Below, in pieces: positions 55,401 through 64,000 of a stretch of DNA of 64,000 nucleotides. The translations under genes and the position numbers were made by a program. Each line of letters starts with the position of its first letter. Position 1 is the stretch's first letter. The DNA comes from Ophiostoma sp. CBS 140.51 (Eukaryota > Ascomycota > Sordariomycetes > Ophiostomatales > Ophiostomataceae): NCBI GenBank assembly GCA_029298735.1, contig JANSLP010000008.1:186001-250000 (forward strand). The letters are read 5' to 3'. Below the pieces are notes generated by a model, which saw nothing but the letters and a program-made list of their open reading frames with translations, did not search any database and was not told the origin of the DNA.

Positions 55401-57706
55401 ATGCCCTTCAATCCATTTACGTCGGTGACTGGACGCAATGCCCTGACGCTCTTCGACATTCGGTGAGTTTGGCCCCATTAGACGGTCCTCGGACGGCTTT
55501 TCACGAACATTGCAGCTAACAGCTTTTCAGCCTCGAAAATGACTTCATTGTGTTCCGTGGCAATGAGCACGAGGCCAGTGGCCAGCTTCTCAAAGGCGTC
55601 CTCGCCATTTGCGTCCCGTCGCCCATCAAGATCGAAGACATTCACATGCGCTTAACCGGCACTCAGCGTCTCGTCTGGACCGATCCCAAAGTTACACCCT
55701 CTGGCCTCGCATCTACAAAGGTTGACCGTACACACAACATTCTTAACCACCAATGGGCTCCTTTCTGGGGCACTCCTGGCAAGAGTGCTGTCCTTGAGAA
55801 AGGCAACTACGAATTTCCATTTGAGTATATGCTCACCGGTGACACCTGTGAGAGCGTTGAGGGCCTCCACGAGGCCAGCATCACCTACAAGCTCAAGGCT
55901 ACCATCGCCCGCGGTAAGCTTGCTTACGACTTGCATGCCTACAAGCACGTTCGCATCGTCCGCACCCTCGAGTCATCCGCTCTCGAGTTCCTGCATGCTA
56001 TGAGCGTCGAGAACATCTGGCCTAACAAGGTCGAGTACTCCATTGTCGTCCCACAGAAGGCCGTCGTCTTTGGCAGTCACATCCCGCTCGAGTCCCGCTT
56101 CACGCCATTACTCAAGGGCCTTGAGCTCGGCGACATCACCGTCCGCCTCATCGAGATTCACGAGTTTGTGTCTTCGCCCCCGCCTGGCACTAGCAACTAC
56201 AACCCGGCTATGCGCGAGTTTAAGCACGAGAAGTTGGTTCAGAGCTGGACCGTCAACGTCAACCGCGAGGAGCACTGGCAGGAGATGATTGAGGACACTG
56301 GCCAGGAGGGCTGGGTCGTCAACACCTCGCTTGACCTGCCCCGCAAGCTCGGCAAGTGCATCCAGGATGTCAACGTTCACGGTATAAAGGTCCGCCATAA
56401 GCTCAAGATGGTTGTGGCCCTCAAGAACCCCGACGGCCATGTCTCGGAGCTGCGCGCGACTCTTCCCCTCACCATCTTCATCTCGCCCAACATCCCGCTT
56501 GACGAGCAGGGCAACTTGACTGCCCCGACCGGCTCCGCGACTGCCAACGCTACCGGCCTCAGCACCATTGCACCACCGGGTTACGGCGAGCACGTTCTGG
56601 ACCAGCTCTACGACGAAGTGGACGTTCACAACCTACAAACGCCTGCTCCTATGTCGGCCGTGCAGAGTCCCATGTACGGCATGTCGCGCGCCGGCTCCAG
56701 CGAGAACCTGGCCTCGATGAACAACCCTAGCATTCCTGTTCACCCGGGTGCCCTCACCTCGCGCCTGCAGGACGTGTCGGCCCGCGAACTGGCCATCCGC
56801 CGCAACCGCAGCTCTACTATTCTCACACCTCCCGGCTCGTCCTCGGACATGACCACACCTTTTACTCCTATGCACCTCCCTCACTCCTTCATGCAGCGGT
56901 CACACTCGCATGCGGCTGATCTTGGAAATCTTGCCAACAGCCACAACAGCCACAACAGCCACGGCGCCGCCCATGCCAGCGGCACCGCCAGTGGCACTCA
57001 CAGCCATCCTCAGTCCGAGGCTGCGTCGCGGCGCAATAGCGGCGAGTCTCGTCACAGCGTTGGCAACAACAGCGAGCATAGCGAGCACAGCGATCCGGAG
57101 CATGTCGATTTTGCCGATCTGCAGGAACTCTGCAAGGTGCCGTCATACGCCACCGCCATTAAGACCACACGCGTGAATAAGATCACCGTCGGCGGCGACT
57201 CCCAGTTGCCCGACTACCGTACTGCTGCTTCGCGGCCGGCCGTGTCGCGCACGTCGTCGACGCAGTCTCTTCCGGGCAACCTGTCGAGCAGCAACAACAA
57301 TAGCAGCAGCGGCTCGGCTCTTGGCTCGGGTCTGACCAGCGAGCCTCTTTCGCTCATTGCCGAAGCACCGCAGGAGGCCGCTGCCGCACTCGAGGACGTG
57401 ACCAGCGCACCCGCCAGCCGTGCCAGCAGTAACGGCAACAACAGCGGTGCCAGCGATGGCGGTGAGGGCCTGACCATCGCACGCCCGCAGCGCCTCCATC
57501 ACCGCAGCCGCACGGCTGGCTACCAGCCGGAGCAGACCTCGACCTCGCCAGGCACTGGTTCAGGCTCGGGCTCTTCGCACCGCCGCCGGCCTTTGTCGAG
57601 CAGTGTTTCCTTCCTTCACTCGCGGCACAACCAGCCGCCGAGTGGTGACAACGACGAGCGCAGCTGGCTGCACTTGTTGCAGGCACGTGGCCGCGTTGCG
57701 ACTTGA
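55401..57706 (+). CDS. Alpha-arrestin of CreD/ApyA type, ubiquitin-ligase adaptor
   Basis: Adaptor that recruits the HECT ligase HulA/Rsp5 to plasma-membrane transporters. Exons 55401-55462 and 55531-57706 give 745 aa. The start MPFNPFTSVTGRNALTLFDI leads into LENDFIVFRGNEHEASGQLLKG, the usual arrestin N-domain opening. The arrestin N-domain covers about residues 20-170 and the C-domain about 180-345, with the conserved linker ALEFLHAMSVENIWPNKVEYSI. A PPGY motif at about residues 368-371 (PPGYGEHVLDQLYDEVD) is the WW-domain ligand. A second, VPSY, lies near 557. The remaining C-terminus is disordered, rich in Ser, Asn, Gly and His. It could be CreD itself or its paralogue ApyA. Confidence 0.9.
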
Positions 57707-60546
57707 AGAGTCATCCCAACCTCTTCACACATCACACACATTTTTACTCACCGCTTGAGTGGCGCGACACAGAAGCCCTCGAGAACGGAACGAGTGCATG
57801 GCCGGCTGGCTGTGGCATGTACGACCTACGGCGTACGACTAATACCAAAACACGACATTCAAGGACATGGATCTTTCAGGCGTTTAACGGTGTTTTATCT
57901 TTCATTTGTTGATTTCTTTCGTTTCTTTCCGTCTCATCTCTCATCTTTATTTTTGCATTCTAGATTTTTGGGATATTTGGGCGGCTCACTACTTTTTATC
58001 GGGATTGCATGCGGGCGTTTTTGTGCATTCTCTTGTCCCGTTTTTCACCATGGGAAGCAACACCCACACGATACTTGCTTTGTGCCTTTCTTATCTTCTC
58101 TTCTACCCATTCTAGTATATATTATACCCTTTCAAATTTTACCAAGATTACCTTTATACAACCTTTCTTGTGACCCTTTTGTAGTGAATCAAGCGAACTG
58201 TGGCCAGTGCAAGCTGTGTGCAAGTATGCTTGTCGTGCAGACTTCGGACATCGTATATCTCACGGCGGCCCAACGCCAAATAAAGGAGACAGGAGGAGCA
58301 GGAGAGCCAGACCAAGTCCAGCCTTATCAGCTGCCTACGGCTAGAGCCATCATCAATCCCATTGTCCCCCTGGGCCCTTGGAACCCTTTTCTTCTTCTCC
58401 CATTTTCCATCTTACCCTCTCGAGCCCCTCTCCTCTCCTTTTTCCTCTTCCGCAATCACTCGAAAACCCCAAAGGCCACTCTGCTGCCCCTCTGCTGCGC
58501 CCTCTTTTCCTGGTTCAGAAGGGGAAAAGATTGACCATTGTAGTCCAGACCGGGTCCATCCCAGACTCGGATTAGTGGATGTGTGCTGTGGGCTGCAAAA
58601 AAAGACGAGACGATGATAGCAGGTCGGAAGAGGTAATGGTGTGCTGGTCTTTTGCACTGGCCAAAATAGGCTTGCCAGCAGGTGCGTTGGGACTGTCGTC
58701 GGGTGAGGCCGAAGTATCCCGTGCTATTTGGGCGTCGTGACGTGGAAGTCAACAAGCACACAGATCATGCGAAAGTCAGTAAAGACAATCCACGAAAACC
58801 TCTTAAACAAGATGGGTCCAAGGCCTCCGCCGGAGAATTAAAAGTGCGTCGCAAAAACAAGATCGGACGGGCAGAGAAGGCTGAGCCAAGGGTCCTGGAA
58901 TGTGGAATGTCGGGGTCCTGATCGCGTTCTTCAATCTTTCGTTTTCTTTTTCTCCTTTTCTTCATATTTCTGTGATCTTCCTTCCTCCTTTTGCCTCTTT
59001 CGTCCCCTTATCTCCTATGTGCAGGGTTCACCGTGGTATGTGCGTCCAAAAGGGCGTGCAAAGTGTCGCCGGCATTCATGCCATCCGAGCGCCTCTCCCG
59101 TCATTGTGACGGACTTTTCGATGTGAAGGAAGGAGGGATTTGGGCGGTCTCAGTGGTTGCAGGGTGGGTGGGTGGTCCTGGCGTTGCTCCTTCCCTTGTC
59201 GTCCTGTCTTTTTGTCTCTAGTTTCCCTATTTCCCTCCCCCGCCTGGCCGCTAGCTGGTCCATAAGTTGACGTCATAAGCTCTTTCCGTCTTTCTTTTCG
59301 CTCATGCCTTCCCTCCATCCCAGCATCACATCCCTACCAACATAGTTTTGCAAAAGGTCGCGCTTGCCAGTTTGAGTATGTGCGTTCCACAACTTTTGCG
59401 ATCGCTCTGGCCCAGACCCAGACCCTGATCGGGGGGTGCTCTTGCCTATTTTTTCGTGTCTTTATTGCATCGCATCATTTTCGTTTTGTTGCGTCGATCG
59501 CCGTTTCCTATATATGCGCCGGCAGTTTCCCTTTTCCTGTACTTCCTTCCTTCTCTTCTATTTTCCCTTTTTGGTCCATTTCCCACCATAATTCATTTCC
59601 CTGAATACCCTTTCCTTAATTCTTCGTTCCTAGTTCTTAGTTCTGTCCTTTACTAAGAACCACCACTTTCGGCTTCACTTTTGACGTTTCCCCCCTGACC
59701 AAAGCCGCTATCTTCTTCTCTACTTCGCCTCCTGTCCCTGGATCGACCGCCCGAACAAGGCCCTAGGCGGCTTCTCCCACTATTGTAAGTTGGCTCTACG
59801 GCCCAGTCCCCTTTCAGCGTGTTTTTCTATCAATTTTTTGCTTGTTTTGCTTTGTCTTCGCGATATTTTTTCAACAATTGAGAGACATCTGCCTGCCGTT
59901 CTCAGGCCACTTCTGTCGTGGATTCTCGCGATATTGCCTGTCAACAAAGTGCAGTCGACGCGCTTGACAGGCCAGAACCTTACCCTGTCAGCATCGTGTC
60001 CGGAATCCTTACTGTCGCATTCGCGCGGCAGTGGGCGTCCTTTTTTCAGGGGGGCCTGGCTTGGCTGTCGTCGGGCACTTGGTCTGTGACGTTGTTCAAT
60101 GGGCTCCAGTGGGCTCGATGGGTTCAGCTTTTCTCTCCAAAAGGGAAAAGACCCCACTCACAGCGGCCCCGTTGCACACGTCGTCTCATTAAACCACTCG
60201 TCATTGTTGGGAATTTGCGGGACCCCGCTCTCCTCTCGCTCGGTCTCGTTCTATTAATCCTTGTGCTGTGGCGAACAGCCGGACCCTCCGCTGATTTCCC
60301 GTCTCCATTGCTCTTGGCTTTCGTCTGACCTTTTTTGTCTTTCTTATTTCTCGAGTCGCGTTCTCGTGTTTCTGTTCCTTTCATTTCTGGATTTTTTTTT
60401 GGATCTCTGTTCATTTTCAAAAACTAATCGCCTCGTCAGAACAGCAACAGACTTCGGTTTCCTTTCGATTCTGCACGCATCCGTTTCGATCTGTGTCACC
60501 CATTCTCCCGAATTCCCCTCACTTCCCCATCATACCCTAGACCGCC
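57707..60546. other. Intergenic region upstream of SLM1
   Basis: About 2.8 kb without a supported gene. It is rich in CT tracts, and the last 700 bases look like a long 5' leader of SLM1. Short frames are low-complexity and discontinuous. Confidence 0.45.
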
Positions 60547-62283
60547 ATGACGTCCGTCAAGCAAGACCTGCCGATTCGCCAAGGCACTGGCCTGACGTCC
60601 ATCACCAGCGCCGGCGACGAGGCTGTCCCGGATGCTGACCCGACCAGCGTAAGAGCTCACCCCGCTCAACTAGATAAATAACAGGACAACACATAAAATG
60701 TGGTCCATCTGTGCTTCCGGAGTATGCTAACTTTTCTTCCCCCCTAGACCGCTGGTCTCCTCGCTGAGCGCATCCAGGCTTGGAAGCATGTCTGTGGCAA
60801 CCTCGAGGACTACATTGGTGCCGTCGAAAAGCTGCACAAGGAGACGGCTGGCCAGTATGAGAAGGTCCTCAAGACCATCTCCAAGCCCCTGCGCGATGGT
60901 CAGCACTTCGACTCACAACTCGGCGGCGTGAACGGCTTCTTCGACAACATGCGCGCCAACACCCAGGCCCTAATCAACACCAACCTCGAGACTGAGAAGA
61001 ACCTTAAGGGTTCCGTCCTACCCATGCTTGAGCGCCTGCACAAGGAGATCAAGAACAAGGCTAAAGAGCTGTCTAACGGCGCCCAGAAGGGTGCCAAGGA
61101 GGTTGAGAAGGCCCGCCAGAACACGCAGAAGCACATCGAGCTGCTGGGCCAGCAGACCGCTGCCTTTGAGGCCACCGGCGGCAAGCTTGAGTCCGCCCAA
61201 GACCCCTATGTCATCAACCGCGGTGTCCTGTACCGCCTCAACAAGCAGGTCGTAGAGGAGAACAACCACCGCAACGATCTCATCTCTGTCCAGGCCAACT
61301 TTGAGACGTTCGAGGCCCACGTCATTGAGGTCCTGCAGCAGGCCATGGAGGCCTTCAACATGTTTGCCGGTGGCCAGGCCGACCGTGTTAGCGCCCTTTA
61401 TGGCGACATGCTGAGCGCCGTCCAACGCATCCCGCCTGACATGGAGTGGAAGAGCTTCAACCAGCGCTTCAGCGACATCCTCGTCGACCGCAACGAGCCT
61501 CCTCGCACCGTCGAGGCCATCTCCTTCCCCAACCAGGACCACCAAAGCACCCACGCTGTCATCGAGGGCAGCCTCGAGCGGAAGAGCCGCAACAAGCTCA
61601 GCTTCGGCACCAGCACCGGCTATTACGTCGTCAGTCCCTCGCGCTACCTCCATGAATTCAAGGACTCCGACAACGTCCGCAAGGACCCCGTTCCCGAGAT
61701 GAGCATCTACCTACCCGATGCTGTCATTGGCTCGCCCAACGGTGACAAATTCAGCGTCAAGGGCAAGGATCGCGGCAAGTCCATGGGTAGCCGCCTGGCC
61801 GGTACTTCGGAGCTGCAGTTCAAGGCCCACAGCCCGGCCGATGCCGAGAAGTGGTACTACATCATTCTTGACGTTGCCGGTTCCGCGAACGCTAGCCACG
61901 CCGACACCGCCGCGTCTCCCGTCTCTCCAATTGTCGCCTCGCCCGTCGGCAGCACCAAGGCCAACGAGCTCGCATCGCCCACGTCGCCCTCGATCGCTTC
62001 GTCTATGTCGCCTTCTCCCATGGCTGCGGCCGTTGCCGCACCGCCGGCCAAGGCCGCCGGCATCTCGCCCTCTCCTTCGCCCGGCCCCGCTTCTCCTGCT
62101 CTCGCGTCTCCCGTGATCACCTCTCCTGTGACGGCCGGTACCAACGCCGCAGTTGGCTTCTCTCCAGACACTAAGCCCGCCGCTGTGTCCCACGAGGCAC
62201 AGGAAGCCGGTGTGACAGCGGCACCCTCCACTAAGGCCGCCGAGGCGGGCGTGGCACCAGCACAGACTAAGGCGTTGGCTTAG
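60547..62283 (+). CDS. SLM1: Slm1/Slm2-type eisosome and TORC2 effector with F-BAR-like and PH domains
   Basis: Plasma-membrane protein that relays stress and PI(4,5)P2 signals to TORC2. Exons 60547-60648 and 60748-62283 (99-base intron, TGCTAAC branch site) give 545 aa. Residues about 35-290 are helical and form the F-BAR-like part (TAGLLAERIQAWKHVCGNLEDYIG, KRLHKE-type heptads, QKGAKEVEKARQNTQKHIELL). A PH domain spans about 300-410, from HAVIEGSLERKSRNKLSFG to AEKWYYIILDV. The tail (about 415-545) is Ala/Ser/Pro-rich with many SP and TSP sites, probable kinase targets. The gene is colinear with yeast Slm1 but has a different tail. Confidence 0.94.
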
Positions 62284-64000
62284 GAAACCCCTGCGTCTTA
62301 CTCGGTGCTTCCTGACACTTCTTCCCCCCTTTCGGCCGAAGAGATGGAGGACTACTTGTCCCCGAACGTGTGGTGAAAGAAGAGGTGCAGAGAAAAACGA
62401 GGCAAGTCCGAAGAAATAGGGCGAAAGGTGAAAATAGGATGTGTGTTTGTGTGGTTGCTGGAGCTTTTGGTCCATATCGGGCAGTCCCGGGGCAGCATCA
62501 TGGTCAGGGCGAGAACGGCCAAGACTCTGCAATAGACCGAGGAGCACAACCACAGACGACGAACGCAAAGTAGAGGCTAGATACTGGACACTGAAAAGAA
62601 AACGAGGCTGTCTTTGATAGCTGTTGGAGATGGTGGGGTAGGATCGCAAGGCACAGCCAGATTGGGGAGGTGAATATCCCTCATATTGTGTGTCCGCTTG
62701 GTTTATTTTTACTACGTTTTGACTACGTTTGACAACTCATCGTGTCTTTTTTATGTCTTTTTACTTTTGGATTATATCTCGGTTATTTTTTATTACCCCT
62801 TAATATTATGTCAACGATGCAATCTTTTTTTATTCTGTTCTTTTTGATGTTTGAATTTTCGCATTCCAAGTTCTACTTTCTGTGTGATGCTTACACGAAT
62901 ATCCAACTCAGCCTTGTCGTCACCCCTCACTTCGTCACGGACCAAACGCTCTCTGCCTTCTGCCGTACCTTGCCGCCCCCCTGTACAAACCTGCTGCTGC
63001 TCGCCCTTCATTGCTTCTCTCGGCTCTCACAACCTGAGCCCGGCCTTTTCATTTTCATTTTCTTCTTCTTTTTTTTGCTTAATTTCGATTGCTCATATTG
63101 TGCCCCTCTTTTCTTACTTCGCCTTTTTTTCGCCCCACTCGACGCATCTGTGTACGACGTGTAATGACCAGTGCATCTCCAGCCTTGTGAGCGACACCAA
63201 CGCTATCAAGATTATGCCACCGACAGATTTTCCGCTCGCGTGTGAATTTCCATTTGCTCCCATACCCTTCTCTCTGATGATTTCTTCTCTCCTCCCACGT
63301 CCCTCGCACGTGGAAGCAAAAAAAAAAAATACAACAAATTTCTTGCATGGACACTCGCCTATCCAGCAGATTGGATGCCCTGTTTTTATGTGGCGTTTTC
63401 TCCAAGAGCACGAGGAATAACAGTGTCGTTTCATTTTCGAAATGTGAAAAAGAGGAGACCAAGAGCGTACGCCAAAGCTTGCAGACTGATGAGAAGAGTT
63501 GATACGAGAAAGACATGAAAACACGGCTGCATGAAATGTCTTTCATTCACGAAAATAGTCGGTGGGCATTCAAGAAAAGAGGAAACCAAATAGCTAATCG
63601 TCTTACACGTGTCAAGATACACTCACATCCAATTTGAATAACGGAAGAGGCTAGAAAAGTTGGGAAAATAACACAACGGCCCCGTGAAATTCGGGGGATG
63701 TACGAAGAGATGCTGCGGTCCGATTGCAGCAAGGCTCAAAGAAGGCTCAAAGAATCTGCAGTATCTCTTTTCCTTTCTTCCACTATTGTATTTTCATTTG
63801 CCGTGGTTGCCGAGCATTCTTCCTCACTGCCCTCCCTTTCCATCATTTCTTTACCGCCTTTCCCTTGACCGCACTTTTACACGTGCTTTTTCACATCGTG
63901 ATGTAGTCAGTTCTGCCACGTAAATAGTACAAGGCATCTAAGGGGGCTGTGATATTTTCTGCCCAACTTTCACATTTCGCATCCAGTTTTCACTCACTCA
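62284..64000. other. 3' region of SLM1 and unassigned sequence to the window end
   Basis: About 1.7 kb without a supported gene. It is T-rich on the plus strand from 62700 to 63200 and 63750 to 63900. Open frames are short and skewed. The right-hand part may be the promoter of a gene beyond the window. Confidence 0.45.

Overview
This window is nuclear DNA from a filamentous ascomycete (Pezizomycotina), most likely a Sordariomycete. Genes carry short introns of about 55-85 bases with GTRNGT donors, CTAAC-type branch sites and YAG acceptors. Coding DNA is GC-biased at third positions and intergenic DNA is rich in polypyrimidine tracts. The gene content is typical of moulds: a VIVID-type blue-light photoreceptor, CreC, an eisosome Slm1 protein and a GH7 cellulase. 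I saw no transposon, no CRISPR array and no tRNA that I could support.

Layout. 0-5 kb: the 5' part of HBS1/SKI7 (minus) diverges from ENP2 (plus), followed by a small single-pass membrane protein (minus). 7-11 kb: a long coiled-coil protein (plus) and the short three-exon gene for mitochondrial ribosomal protein bL33m (minus). 11.7-21.5 kb: alanine aminotransferase with a mitochondrial leader and a 1.16-kb intron, proteasome subunit Rpn7 (minus), mRNA cap methyltransferase Abd1 (plus) and an unknown membrane protein (minus). 22.2-24.3 kb (minus): an intron-rich, apparently noncoding host gene. 24.7-27.1 kb: an Fpg/Nei DNA glycosylase and an NTF2-like protein. 31-34 kb: a secreted GH7 cellobiohydrolase and a VIVID-type LOV protein. 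37-45 kb: the SUMO ligase Nse2, the mitochondrial GTPase Gem1/Miro and CreC. 45.4-55.4 kb: ten kilobases without a convincing gene. 55.4-62.3 kb: an alpha-arrestin of CreD/ApyA type and the TORC2 effector Slm1.

The most striking element is at 22.2-24.3 kb. Six successive introns on the minus strand each hold one box C/D snoRNA. Their antisense elements match, in transcription order, the rRNA targets of yeast snR78, snR77, snR76, snR75, snR74 and snR73. In all six, the nucleotide five bases upstream of the D' box pairs with the residue methylated in yeast. This is the polycistronic yeast snR78-snR72 cluster in another form: one snoRNA per intron instead of one long precursor, with no snR72 found at the expected last place. 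Target numbering comes from remembered yeast rRNA sequence and should be checked by alignment.

Functional themes: ribosome production and surveillance (HBS1/SKI7, ENP2, the snoRNA cluster, bL33m), carbon regulation (GH7 cellulase, CreC, CreD-like arrestin), housekeeping (Rpn7, Abd1, Gem1, Nse2, Alt1) and light sensing (VIVID). Exon boundaries were read by eye, so all splice sites are predictions.
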